Below are positions 1 through 7,702 of a stretch of DNA of 9,490 bases, piece after piece (position 1 is the stretch's first letter; the number at the start of each line of letters is the position of its first letter). The position numbers and the translations under genes are program-made. The notes under the pieces were generated by a model. That model was not told the DNA's origin and did no database searches. It saw only the letters and a program-made list of their open reading frames with translations. The stretch is from Ignavibacteria bacterium (GTDB taxonomy: Bacteria; Bacteroidota; Ignavibacteria; UBA10030; UBA6906). The stretch covers positions 1 through 9,490 of the forward strand of contig JAOUDE010000088.1 of NCBI GenBank assembly GCA_029859455.1. Direction: 5' to 3'.

Positions 1-499
1 TCCCGATTTCGGTCCCATCGAATTTTTCAGCAAGATTGGACCCGACGATAATTTCATCAGTGCCGAACGTGAACGCCCGTCCATCCGTAATCGTCACAAA
101 CGGCCGCAGATCGAACGCTTCTTTTTGGACTCCCCGGACGGAGACGTTTCCCATGTCACCCGTCTCCTTCTTCAGCAGGTTGATCACCGTGTAGACCTCC
201 GCAGAGGCGATCGGCGCACCGGCTTCGTTCAGAGCCACTTCAGGGTGGGATTTGATAATGTTCGCGGCATCCCGGTCGATCTGGCTTACCAGTTCCGAAG
301 TTGCCGCCCTCCGCAGGATAATCACATTGTCCGGTGATCCGCTGTCCACCAGCGTCTGCTCGATTCCGTGTGACAGCATCAGGGTCGATGCCCAGACGAA
401 CACCACCAGGGCGATGCCGCCAAGGGTCAGTATCGTGGTGGTCTTGCGGGTCCAGAGGCTCCGCCAGGTGTACGAAAGCGGGATGTTGAAGCTTTTCAT
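1..499 (-). CDS. ABC transporter permease, FtsX/MacB type (second permease, partial)
   Basis: This is the N-terminal 166 residues of an inner-membrane ABC permease; the rest lies off the left edge. The start is ATG at 499, only 4 bp after the stop of the preceding permease, which implies translational coupling. A short basic N-terminus (SLWTRKTTTI, about residues 14-23) leads into one membrane segment at about 21-44. A periplasmic domain of MacB_PCD type follows, with the typical phrases VRGVQKEAF (about 121-129) and IIVGSNLAEKF (about 150-160). The three C-terminal FtsX helices expected for the family are outside the window. It differs in sequence from the permease at 504-1670, so the two probably form a heterodimer served by the ATPase at 1675-2337. 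The family assignment is firm. The substrate cannot be told from sequence. Confidence 0.88.
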   Translation of the reverse strand, partial: MKSFNIPLSYTWRSLWTRKTTTILTLGGIALVVFVWASTLMLSHGIEQTLVDSGSPDNVIILRRAATSELVSQIDRDAANIIKSHPEVALNEAGAPIASAEVYTVINLLKKETGDMGNVSVRGVQKEAFDLRPFVTITDGRAFTFGTDEIIVGSNLAEKFDGTEIG

Positions 500-503
500 C
501 GGT

Positions 504-1670
504 CTATCCGATCGCTCTGAGCCCGTCAACGATCTTCATCCGCGAAGCACGGACTGCCGGAAAGAGGGCGGCGAGCGCTGCCGATCCGAAGGCGATCAGG
601 ACACAGAGTATAAGGGTTAAGGGGGCGACATTGAAAATAGGGAAGAACGTCGGGAACGCCTCGGCGAACATCTGGCAGATCGGGAATGTCCCGGCAATGC
701 CGAACGCCGTACCGATCGCGGCAATCAGGAGCGACTCGCCGCCGATCAGGCTGACAATCCTCGCTGAGGAGAAGCCGATGGTCTTGAGGACGGCATACTC
801 CCGCATCCGTTCCCTGGCTGACATGACGATGGTGTTGGCGAGCACCAGGAGAATAATACCGATGATGACGAAGGAAATGACTTCGAGCGAAGTAATAATA
901 GCGCTCGACATCGACACGAAACTCTGCTGGAATTCCTTCTCCGTTTCCGTCTTGGTGCCGGCCCTGGAGTTCATGAACAACGCGTCCACCTGCTCCGCCA
1001 CGCCCGCCATTCGATTCGGGTCATCGACTTCCAGGACATACCATCCGATATTTCCCGCCCTCCCGGGCTGAACGGCCCGAATGCTTTCGTCAAGATACGC
1101 CCAGTGGAACAGCATCTGCGTTTCGTCGATCGATTTGTCACGGCCTGTATAGATCCCTCTGACAACAAACGTCCAGCTGCCGGGGTAAATATCTCCTTCC
1201 ATCGATATGGCATCCCCGATCCTGAATCTATGTTCATCAGCCAGTTTCTTTCCGATGACACACGCATTCCGTTCCCGCCGGAATGTCTCGAGCTGGTCAG
1301 GTGGAACGATGAATTCGGGATACATGTCGAAATAGGTTTCAGGGTCGATCGCCATGCGGGGGAAAAAGTTTTCCCACTGATTGGGGTCTCCGTACAGTCC
1401 GCCAAACCAGTTGGCATAGGAGACGCCAGTCACTCCCGGGATCTTCGCGATCTGGTCTTTGTAGGAAAGGGGGAGAGAAAAGATGAAAGATACCGAGTGA
1501 CGTGTGATCATCCTGTTCGCAGATGACATTTCCACTCCTGCGTACCATGCATCGACGATCGTCCGCATCAGTCCGAACGCAAGCACTGCAATTGCCAGGC
1601 CGACCACGGTCAGCGCGGTGCGGAGAGTGTGCCGGAACGAGTTCTTGATAATCAGTTTCAGAACGACCAT
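504..1670 (-). CDS. ABC transporter permease, FtsX/MacB type (first permease, complete)
   Basis: A complete 388-residue permease subunit. It has one N-terminal membrane helix (about 18-36), a large periplasmic MacB_PCD-like region (about 45-250) and three C-terminal helices (about 258-282, 305-328 and 347-371) that make an FtsX domain. The cytoplasmic loop ARERMREYAVLKTIGFSSAR (about 285-304) is the conserved coupling segment of MacB/LolC/FtsX permeases. The C-terminus PAVRASRMKIVDGLR is also typical. The four-helix layout matches mechanotransmission-type (type VII) exporters, which use ATP in the cytoplasm to drive periplasmic movements. The start is ATG at 1670, 4 bp after the ATPase stop, and a second permease starts 4 bp after this stop. 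Substrates for the family include lipoproteins, peptides, macrolides and siderophores. None can be chosen here. Confidence 0.93.
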   Translation of the reverse strand: MVVLKLIIKNSFRHTLRTALTVVGLAIAVLAFGLMRTIVDAWYAGVEMSSANRMITRHSVSFIFSLPLSYKDQIAKIPGVTGVSYANWFGGLYGDPNQWENFFPRMAIDPETYFDMYPEFIVPPDQLETFRRERNACVIGKKLADEHRFRIGDAISMEGDIYPGSWTFVVRGIYTGRDKSIDETQMLFHWAYLDESIRAVQPGRAGNIGWYVLEVDDPNRMAGVAEQVDALFMNSRAGTKTETEKEFQQSFVSMSSAIITSLEVISFVIIGIILLVLANTIVMSARERMREYAVLKTIGFSSARIVSLIGGESLLIAAIGTAFGIAGTFPICQMFAEAFPTFFPIFNVAPLTLILCVLIAFGSAALAALFPAVRASRMKIVDGLRAIG

Positions 1671-1674
1671 GGGC

Positions 1675-2337
1675 TCAGTCCAGTTCCCCTTTGTCGAGAT
1701 TCCTGACTACGTGTGCTTTCTCTGCCGCCCGCGGATCATGAGTGACCATCACGATCGTTTTCTTGAATTCCTTGTTGAGCTGCTCGAGCAATGTGAGGAT
1801 TTCCTCGGCGGAGGTCTTGTCCAGGTCTCCTGTGGGTTCATCCGCCACCAGCACCGTCGGATCAGTCACAATTGCCCTGGCGATCGCGACCCGCTGTTCC
1901 TGACCGCCCGAGAGTTGTTTCGGGTAGTGGTCCATCCTGTCTCCGAGCCCGACCAGTTTCAGAGCAGCGTCGACATGCTTTACCCGTTCCTTTTTCCGCA
2001 GTTTGGTGAGAAGAAGCGGGAGTTCCACATTTTCCGCTGCGGTGAGCACAGGGAGGAGGTTGTAAAACTGAAAGATGAACCCCACGGATCGGGATCTCCA
2101 TTGAGCCAGCTCTGTTTCATTGAGCGTCTGCAGTGTGGTGTTGTTGACCGTGATGTCGCCGGAATCCGGCTTGTCGATACCTGCGATAAGATTCAGAAGA
2201 GTGGATTTCCCGGACCCGGAAGGGCCCATGAGGGCGAGGAATTCTCCGGGAGGAACCACAAGGTTGATATCGCTGAGGACCGGGATCTCGATCTTATCCC
2301 GGAAATACGATTTTGTAACGTGTGAAACTGTGATCAT
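1675..2337 (-). CDS. ABC transporter ATP-binding protein, MacB/LolD/DevA class
   Basis: A complete 220-residue nucleotide-binding subunit, the usual length for stand-alone LolD/DevA-like ATPases. All ABC motifs are intact: Walker A GPSGSGKST (38-46), Q-loop Gln90 in FIFQF, signature LSGGQEQRVAIARA (142-155), Walker B VLVADEP with catalytic Glu167, D-loop DLD (171-173) and switch His200 in VTHD. The sequence FYNLLPVLTAAENVELPLLL (91-110) is characteristic of the MacB/LolD branch. The start is ATG at 2337, with a purine-rich AGAGGA ribosome-binding site at 2342-2347. The gene follows the adaptor by 36 bp and precedes the first permease by 4 bp. It should energise the two FtsX-type permeases. 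The motif LSGGQEQR, rather than the more frequent LSGGQQQR, is a tolerated variant and not a defect. Confidence 0.96.
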   Translation of the reverse strand: MITVSHVTKSYFRDKIEIPVLSDINLVVPPGEFLALMGPSGSGKSTLLNLIAGIDKPDSGDITVNNTTLQTLNETELAQWRSRSVGFIFQFYNLLPVLTAAENVELPLLLTKLRKKERVKHVDAALKLVGLGDRMDHYPKQLSGGQEQRVAIARAIVTDPTVLVADEPTGDLDKTSAEEILTLLEQLNKEFKKTIVMVTHDPRAAEKAHVVRNLDKGELD

Positions 2338-2373
2338 GAAGTCCTCTTCTGTCCTGCGTGGCTATTCGATAAC

Positions 2374-3561
2374 TCAGTGAAGAACGACGCGGTCGCCGTC
2401 TGTGAGGTCCGGCGGAGGCCGCAGAATGACCCGGTCACCTGATGCGAGGCCGCTTCGGATTTCGATTCGGTCGCCGATTCTGCGACCGGTATCGACCGGA
2501 ACCCTCCGCACCTGCTCACCCTCCAACAGGAATACGGTTGCTGATCCGTCTGCGGTCACAATGGCGGATTCCCTGACAGACAACACTGAGCCGGAGGGCT
2601 GATCTGCCGCATCGGATCCGCCATCCATGAATGTTACTTTCGCGCTCATTTCAGGAAGAACGCGGTCGTCCCTTTCCGTAAACCGTACCTTTGTCAACAC
2701 GGTTGCCTTTGCCCGGTCAGCCGTCGGGACAATCTTGTGGACATATCCGGGATACCGTACATCGGGATAGGCGTCCAGCACGATTTCGCACCGCTGGCCC
2801 GCCGAAACCCTGGTGATATTCGACTCCGAAACATCCGCCTCGACCTCAAGCGATGACATATCAGCCATCGTAACGACAGCGGCGCGGGAGTTGGCAGAGG
2901 ACGCAAACGGTGCAACCACCTCCCCAACATCGGCATCTTTCGTCAGAACCGTTCCATCGAACGGTGCCCTGATCCTCGTGTTTTCGAGAGCGACCATCGC
3001 TTCCGCCACCGCGGCTTCTGCAGACCGGATCGTCGCAATGGTTCTCCACAACCTGGCCTGCGCCCCGTCGAGCGAGGCTTGTGACGTGAGGCCTGACTCG
3101 AACAGTTTCGATTCGCGGGAATAGGAATTCACAGCGTCGAACGAGTCCGCTCTGGCCAGCTGGAGATCCGCCTTCGCCCGCGCGAGAGCCGCGTTGACAT
3201 CGTGGTCTTCGAGTCGGGCGATGACCTCACCCTTCTTCACCACGTCGCCTTCCTCCACTCCGAGGAAAACGAGCCGGCCTGTTCCTTTCGAGGCGATCGA
3301 TGCCTTTTGCTGGGCAACCACATATCCGCTTGCCGTCAGCACAGCATTTGCCTGGGATAAGGAAACCATGGAAACCGTTGTGGCTTCGACTTCCCGAACG
3401 GGAGAGAATGAGTCCCGAAGGATCCATGCCAGGATGGCTGCAAGAAGGATCCCTCCGCCCAGAAGATAGTATTTCCCTTTACCTGATCCGGGCGCTCCTG
3501 CCGTTTCGGTCCGGTCAATACGAAGCGAGTGTATATCCGGTCGTGGTTCACCGGTGGTCAT
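2374..3561 (-). CDS. Periplasmic adaptor (membrane fusion protein, HlyD/MacA/RND-adaptor type)
   Basis: A 395-residue adaptor anchored by one N-terminal membrane helix (about 31-48) after a 30-residue hydrophilic cytoplasmic tail. It is not a lipoprotein. Domains run in the usual order: first half of the lipoyl-like domain (about 85-118, with GVEEGDVVKKGEVIARLED); an alpha-helical hairpin (about 121-195) rich in Ala, Arg and Glu; second lipoyl half (about 194-217, RIRAPFDGTVLTKDADVGE); a beta-barrel domain (about 225-312); and a membrane-proximal domain ending at VVLH. Such proteins bridge an inner-membrane transporter to an outer-membrane TolC-like channel. The hairpin is moderately short, as in MacA-like adaptors. 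Gene order adaptor-ATPase-permease-permease supports a MacAB-like export module. The chosen ATG at 3561 has no clear Shine-Dalgarno sequence and overlaps the stop of a seven-codon leader ORF. Confidence 0.93.
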   Translation of the reverse strand: MTTGEPRPDIHSLRIDRTETAGAPGSGKGKYYLLGGGILLAAILAWILRDSFSPVREVEATTVSMVSLSQANAVLTASGYVVAQQKASIASKGTGRLVFLGVEEGDVVKKGEVIARLEDHDVNAALARAKADLQLARADSFDAVNSYSRESKLFESGLTSQASLDGAQARLWRTIATIRSAEAAVAEAMVALENTRIRAPFDGTVLTKDADVGEVVAPFASSANSRAAVVTMADMSSLEVEADVSESNITRVSAGQRCEIVLDAYPDVRYPGYVHKIVPTADRAKATVLTKVRFTERDDRVLPEMSAKVTFMDGGSDAADQPSGSVLSVRESAIVTADGSATVFLLEGEQVRRVPVDTGRRIGDRIEIRSGLASGDRVILRPPPDLTDGDRVVLH

Positions 3562-3581
3562 AACAACATTCTCATTCTCAT
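3558..3581 (-). promoter_or_regulatory. Possible seven-codon leader ORF overlapping the adaptor start
   Basis: On the minus strand ATG AGA ATG AGA ATG TTG TTA TGA encodes MRMRMLL. Its TGA overlaps the adaptor's ATG as ATGA. Three of the seven codons are in-frame ATGs, produced by a TGAGAA tandem duplication. The adaptor has no obvious Shine-Dalgarno sequence of its own, so termination-reinitiation coupling is possible. The leader itself also lacks a good ribosome-binding site, so this may be chance. Confidence 0.25.
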
Positions 3582-3634
3582 CAACGTGGCAGAATGGTAC
3601 AAAAAGGGAGGGGAGAACTCAAGGATAGATCCGG

Positions 3635-4042
3635 TCAGCGGGATCGTCCCTCTTTTCCAGGCTTCCTGTGAAGAGTCCCTTCCCTGAATTTTTTCTGCTG
3701 TGCCTCATTGAGGGACTCCATGTACGCGTATTCGATAAACGGAAGTGAGAGCACCGTGCGCAATTCGGGAGGTTTCATTCTTCTGAATTCTGTTGTTCCG
3801 AACTTGATCCCCGGCCCCGTGCCGCCCTTCTTTCTCGGCGGTTTGATGTAATCGGGTGAGTTGTAAAGCGGTTCGCCGTCATCCCGGTCGATGATGAGAG
3901 AAGCCCCATCCGGATGCGTTTCGGATGGCGGATAGGAGTAGACGGAATAATAGCCCACCCAGAGCCCAAGGCCAATCCAAACAGCGGTCAAAACCGCCGT
4001 CAGCAGAGTCAGAACAAGAATCCATTTGAAGAAACGAATCAC
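3635..4042 (-). CDS. Hypothetical single-span membrane protein
   Basis: I do not recognise this family. With GTG at 4042 as start, the product is 135 residues: a short basic N-terminus, one strong hydrophobic segment (about 7-31, ending GLGLWVGYY), then a polar region of about 100 residues. That region is rich in Pro, Asp, Glu, Lys and Arg and ends in a very basic tail (HRKPGKEGRSR). The segment YPPSETHPDGASLIIDRDDG (37-56) looks like a short beta structure. FRRMKPPELRTVLSLPFIEY (86-105) could be an amphipathic helix. I chose this GTG because GGAG lies 6 bases upstream. A GTG at 4054 would add four residues. The open frame continues upstream into the DUF423 gene but has no good start and lies in shadow there. 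It sits between DUF423 and the export adaptor, so an accessory role in export is possible but unproven. Confidence 0.7.
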   Translation of the reverse strand: MIRFFKWILVLTLLTAVLTAVWIGLGLWVGYYSVYSYPPSETHPDGASLIIDRDDGEPLYNSPDYIKPPRKKGGTGPGIKFGTTEFRRMKPPELRTVLSLPFIEYAYMESLNEAQQKKFREGTLHRKPGKEGRSR

Positions 4043-4133
4043 CGGTTTCTCCACTTCTTCAGTGAGAACAACAGAAAGAAAGGGAAGAAACTGATCAAAG
4101 ACAATCCTGCTTCCGACCGTAAACTTCCGGTGC

Positions 4134-4517
4134 TTACTGGACCTCCTTTTTTCCGGCACCCAGGATGGAAACAACCCACCCGGCAAGAAAAAGAATCCCT
4201 CCGATCGGTGTAACCATAACGATCGATCGGAGACCGGTGCCGGCGTACAGGTACAGGCTTCCGGAGAACAGCACCGTCCCGGCGATGAAGAGGAACGCAG
4301 CCGTCCTGAAGAGATTAAAGGACCCGATCCGACGGGTGGAAACGGCGGAAAGGGCGAGGAGAGCGAGTGCATGGTACATCTGATACCGGCAACCGGTTTC
4401 AAAAACCGAGAGCAAATCGGGCGAGAGCGTGGCTTTGAGAGCGTGTGCACCGAAGGCTCCGAGGGCGACGCTCAGAGCCGCCGAGACGGCTCCCGAAATG
4501 AACATCCATCTGGTCAT
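4134..4517 (-). CDS. DUF423 family small integral membrane protein (YgdD-like)
   Basis: A complete 127-residue protein of the widespread DUF423 family, usual length about 120-130. Four hydrophobic segments are visible (about 5-26, 45-62, 70-91 and 97-119). The family hallmarks are all present: GAFGAHALK (20-28), RYQMYHALALL (44-54), FSGSLYLYA (84-92) and TPIGGILFLAGW (103-114). The protein sits in the inner membrane and its biochemical role is not established. The start is ATG at 4517, 14 bp after the M14 peptidase stop, with only a weak purine stretch before it. A second in-frame ATG lies four codons later. The close spacing suggests co-transcription with the peptidase but does not imply shared function. 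Confidence 0.93.
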   Translation of the reverse strand: MTRWMFISGAVSAALSVALGAFGAHALKATLSPDLLSVFETGCRYQMYHALALLALSAVSTRRIGSFNLFRTAAFLFIAGTVLFSGSLYLYAGTGLRSIVMVTPIGGILFLAGWVVSILGAGKKEVQ

Positions 4518-4531
4518 CAGTCTGTCAGCTC

Positions 4532-7321
4532 TTAAGGAGAGGGGGTCCAGCTGGTTCCAAGCCCGGGTCCAAGTAAAATGGCGTTGGAGAGGATCCTCTC
4601 CGACCCGCGGAAGAACGAGCGGAAGTTGGGCTGATCGGCGAAGAGGATAATCTGTCCGGACCCCTTTTGTTCACGTGTACAGTAGGCCGAAAGCGCGATG
4701 CGTTCGGCAGCTTCGGGCCAGAGGAGTCCGGCCACCCTGAGACGATCCGGCTTCTGGAACCGTGCGATTGTCCGGACCGGCGGATGTTTCGCAAGGAGAG
4801 CGTTGGAAGAAGTCATAATAACAGGAAGAGAGGGAGGGAGGCCAAACGTCATCCACTCCTCCCGATCGAGTTCGACACGAAGGATCGCTCCCCGGGGACG
4901 AAACAGACGGCCAAGTTCATCCTGTTTCTTCAACTCAGCAATTCCCGGTTTCTTGGGAGGGTCGATTGGTGCGTCCACATTCTTCTTCCCGGGGTTCCAG
5001 GGGTGCACGCCTTCAAGGGACGGGCTTTCCGATGCGAGCTGATCATCGATCGAACTCATATACTCATCCAGCTTCTCCAGCACCTGTTCCCTGAGCCGGA
5101 CCGAGGAGATTCCGGTGGTGGAGTCGGCACAGAACTCAGCCCCGTTGTCCATGGCGATCAGGGTTCCTCCCGAAGTGATCCATTCATTGATGCTGTCGAT
5201 CGTCTGTTTCCCGAAGACCCGCGAGTACCCCCATCCCGACGGAAGAATCAGCACGTTGTAGATGGAGAGGTCGGTGAAGCCAAGTTGCGCGATATCGAGC
5301 AGGGAGACGGGGACGCCCAGTTTCTGGTCGAGCAGATGCCAGAGCCAGCCGACGTGATCCGGCTGTGTGGAAACGCCGGCCACGAGAGCGACCGATGGTC
5401 TCCGAAGGACGCTCACTTCTCTTCCGCCGATGTCCGGGCCGAGTGTCCCTCGACCGCTGCTTATTGCATGAACTGTGAGTCCTGTTTCCTCAGCAATCTC
5501 TCTGATCGATTCCTCGTAATCCGGATCATTTGCCCTTCTGGGGATAAAAATCGATCCCCGGTCATACGTGGCTCCATCCCAGTCAAGTTCCTCGTGTGTC
5601 GCAGAAAGATTCAGACCCGCTTCAAACATCGCGGCAATTGCCTTCAAGGCATGATCTTCATGGGTTTCGAAGAGGAATCCCTGAAGCGGATCGGCTCCCG
5701 AAACCGAACCGATCGCCGGCGAGGTCTGCCAGACCTCCGTGGCGGGGGAGAGGGCAGACTCTGACTGATAGGCATCGAGACCATAGGCCTCCAGCAGTGA
5801 CCATCCGGTGATTTCGTAGAGACGGCTTGAACGGTGCTTCAGAAGTTCCCGGCGTTCTTCGATCAGGAATGAATCGGGAATCTGAAGGTCGAACGAGAGA
5901 ATTGCCTGAATCAGAAAACCGAGCGGCTGATCGGTCCAGATAATCATTGTCCCGACGGGGAATGATGTGCTCTCATTCCTGCTGCTGAAATAATTCCGTG
6001 CGGATGCGGTAAACGATTCCGTTGATTTCAGTACTTCAATTCCCTGGCGCATCAATGTCTCACCAAGATGATCAAGCCGATCGTTGTTCCCGTCAGGCCT
6101 GATCAGGAACCGCTTTGCCGGACCGCCGCCGAAGGTATCGAGGGCCTCTTTCCGGTATTTGTGATACTCTGAGAGAATCTCCGGCCGGTGATCGGCCGTT
6201 GTTTTCAGGTTTGCCAATGAGCTGACATAGTGGTGCTGGACGGCCTCGGCATACGCCAGGACGGTGCCGTCATGTCGTGAGACCCGTGATCCGGATACGC
6301 CGGCCTGTTCGTACAGGATGGCGATCGTTCCGCCGAAGAGCGGCCAGGATGAACCGTACCCCGGGTACCATTCCTCATTCCACTCACCGGAATAGTACGC
6401 CCATCCGTACTGATCGAAGGCGGCGGCCTGGTCCGCCGCGAAGGTGTTCCACCACTCCCTCATTCGGTCCGACAGCTGTGGAGTGAACGGATGACGCGGA
6501 GGGGAAAACAGGTAACTGTCCCACTGACCCATTTCATGAGCGTCGACCAGCACATGTGGGTTCCAGTCCGTAATCGCAGCAACCCGCGCTTTGCTCTCGG
6601 GCAATTCCTGCGTGAACCAGTCTCTGTTCATGTCGAACAGGTAATGATTGCCCCGCCCCCAGGGCCAGAAGCCACCCTTTTGCAGGCTCTGCCCGTCGGC
6701 ATGCGGGACCGCCGCCGCGAACGATTCCATCTGTGCCAGGTAACGCTCCCGTCCGTCAGGATTCTCGATCGGGTCGACGATGATGATCAGTTCCCGCCTG
6801 AGGCGCGTGGTGATGGAGTCGTTTCCCGCCGCGAGATGGTAGGCGACGGCAAGTGAGGCGTCGACGCCTGAGATTTCGTCGCCATGGATGGAGTACGCAA
6901 GCCAGACAACGGCGGGGGTTTTCCTGACCAGGTCGTTGACGGCAGAACTCCCTGAGAGCCGCGGGTCCGCCAGACGGTGAAGGTCTTCCCTGATTTCCTC
7001 CAGTCTCCCGATGTTGACCATGTCAGAGATGACCGCGTACAGCAAGGGGCGTCCTTCATAGGTAGAGCCTGACTGAAACAACCGGACTCTGTCGGTCGAT
7101 GCCTCCAGCTGCTCAAAATATTCAAGCACCTGGGCGTGTCGGACAGGTCTCTCGCCGAGCGGAAAACCGAGGATATCGTCGGGGTGAGGAACCGTGCTGT
7201 CGTAATCTCCGGGCTGGATGACAGGGATGCCGTTACTGCCGAAGAACCGGACCTGTTCATCAGCCAGAAGGGTGAAAGGAAGCAGAAGCGAAATCAACAG
7301 AAGACGGACGCTGTGGTTCAT
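4532..7321 (-). CDS. Secreted M14-family zinc metallopeptidase with long C-terminal extension
   Basis: A 929-residue exported protein. It has a signal peptide (about 1-20, VRLLLISLLLPFTLLA, then Asp) and an M14 carboxypeptidase domain (about 60-375). Catalytic features are complete: zinc ligands His146 and Glu149 in SIHGDEISG, the NPDGR block (187-191), substrate-binding Asn232-Arg233 in DMNRDWF, third zinc ligand His262 in VDAHEMGQ, and a probable catalytic Glu338 in ILYEQAG. The rest (about 400-929) is a long extension. It includes a Rossmann-like stretch (about 642-735; VALVAGVS, YNVLILPSGWGY, GGTLIAMDNGAEF) resembling the class I glutamine amidotransferase-like fold attached to some bacterial M14 proteins. 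The start is ATG at 7321, with GGAG four bases upstream. It probably trims peptides or cell-wall material in the periplasm or outside the cell; its substrate is unknown. The next gene follows after 14 bp. Confidence 0.92.
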   Translation of the reverse strand: MNHSVRLLLISLLLPFTLLADEQVRFFGSNGIPVIQPGDYDSTVPHPDDILGFPLGERPVRHAQVLEYFEQLEASTDRVRLFQSGSTYEGRPLLYAVISDMVNIGRLEEIREDLHRLADPRLSGSSAVNDLVRKTPAVVWLAYSIHGDEISGVDASLAVAYHLAAGNDSITTRLRRELIIIVDPIENPDGRERYLAQMESFAAAVPHADGQSLQKGGFWPWGRGNHYLFDMNRDWFTQELPESKARVAAITDWNPHVLVDAHEMGQWDSYLFSPPRHPFTPQLSDRMREWWNTFAADQAAAFDQYGWAYYSGEWNEEWYPGYGSSWPLFGGTIAILYEQAGVSGSRVSRHDGTVLAYAEAVQHHYVSSLANLKTTADHRPEILSEYHKYRKEALDTFGGGPAKRFLIRPDGNNDRLDHLGETLMRQGIEVLKSTESFTASARNYFSSRNESTSFPVGTMIIWTDQPLGFLIQAILSFDLQIPDSFLIEERRELLKHRSSRLYEITGWSLLEAYGLDAYQSESALSPATEVWQTSPAIGSVSGADPLQGFLFETHEDHALKAIAAMFEAGLNLSATHEELDWDGATYDRGSIFIPRRANDPDYEESIREIAEETGLTVHAISSGRGTLGPDIGGREVSVLRRPSVALVAGVSTQPDHVGWLWHLLDQKLGVPVSLLDIAQLGFTDLSIYNVLILPSGWGYSRVFGKQTIDSINEWITSGGTLIAMDNGAEFCADSTTGISSVRLREQVLEKLDEYMSSIDDQLASESPSLEGVHPWNPGKKNVDAPIDPPKKPGIAELKKQDELGRLFRPRGAILRVELDREEWMTFGLPPSLPVIMTSSNALLAKHPPVRTIARFQKPDRLRVAGLLWPEAAERIALSAYCTREQKGSGQIILFADQPNFRSFFRGSERILSNAILLGPGLGTSWTPSP

Positions 7322-7351
7322 GGATCTCCGGGCAATGGTGTGTGAGTGGAA

Positions 7352-7702
7352 CTAGGAGCCTTTGACCATCATGACAATCTGGTTTGCCTGCTGCTGGTTG
7401 TACTCGAACGCCAGCTTGCGGTAGTTCACGAGGTCGACAATCGTCCCAATGAAGCAAAGCCCGCAGGTAAACAGAAACAACAGTCCCATTCCGATCTGGT
7501 TGATGATAAAGCGCTGGACGCCGGCAACCCCGAGGAAACCGATCAGGGTCGTCAGAAGGATGGTTTGGGGATCTCTTCGCCGTGTTCGGTACACGATCGA
7601 GAACTGCTGAAGGTGTTCGTCCGAGAAATCCTTCACCAGTCCCTGAACAAAAACGAGTTCATCTCCCTCAAGCTCAGGGAGCAGTTGCATGAGTTTCGCC
7701 AT
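7352..7702 (-). CDS. TM2 domain-containing protein
   Basis: A 116-residue protein with a soluble N-terminal part (1-44, acidic then a basic YRTRRRDPQT stretch) and a TM2 domain (about 46-92). The two helices are joined by a short turn. The TM2 hallmark is seen in GFLGVAGVQRFIINQIGMGL (55-74) followed by GTIVDLV, matching the family's Gly-x-x-Gly-x-x-Arg-Phe ... Gly ... Asp-Leu pattern. A polar Gln-rich tail (YNQQQANQ) ends the protein. TM2 proteins are small membrane proteins of unclear function. The start is ATG at 7702 with AAAGGA at 7711-7716, eight bases upstream. It overlaps the preceding DUF2752 gene by 29 bp. TM2 and DUF2752 genes are often neighbours in Bacteroidota-like genomes, which supports both calls. 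Confidence 0.9.
   Translation of the reverse strand: MAKLMQLLPELEGDELVFVQGLVKDFSDEHLQQFSIVYRTRRRDPQTILLTTLIGFLGVAGVQRFIINQIGMGLLFLFTCGLCFIGTIVDLVNYRKLAFEYNQQQANQIVMMVKGS

Noticed and set aside
1504..2325. 273-codon plus-strand ORF opposite the ABC ATPase
   Set aside because: It is fully antisense to an ATPase with every motif intact, its translation has no recognisable domain, and long antisense frames are expected in GC-rich genes.
3601..3650. GATCC...GGATC inverted repeat and T5 stretch after the hypothetical gene, as a terminator
   Set aside because: The stem is only five base pairs, part of it lies inside the coding region, and the T-run is not adjacent to the stem.
4200..4232. Repeated CGATCG/GATCGATCGG motifs
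   Set aside because: They fall within DUF423 codons, and GATCG-type words recur throughout this GC-rich window, so no specific site is implied.
4043..4450. N-terminal extension of the hypothetical protein frame into the DUF423 gene
   Set aside because: The extra sequence is Ser/Pro/Arg-rich shadow of the DUF423 coding region, and the frame has a good internal GTG with ribosome-binding site at 4042.
4667..5764. 365-codon plus-strand ORF opposite the M14 peptidase
   Set aside because: It is antisense to the conserved peptidase extension, of low-complexity Arg/Gly/Pro-rich composition with no domain or ribosome-binding site. Treated as a shadow.
6421..6439. CGGCGG...CCGCCG hairpin
   Set aside because: It lies inside the M14 gene where it encodes an Ala-rich stretch; best explained by codon composition.
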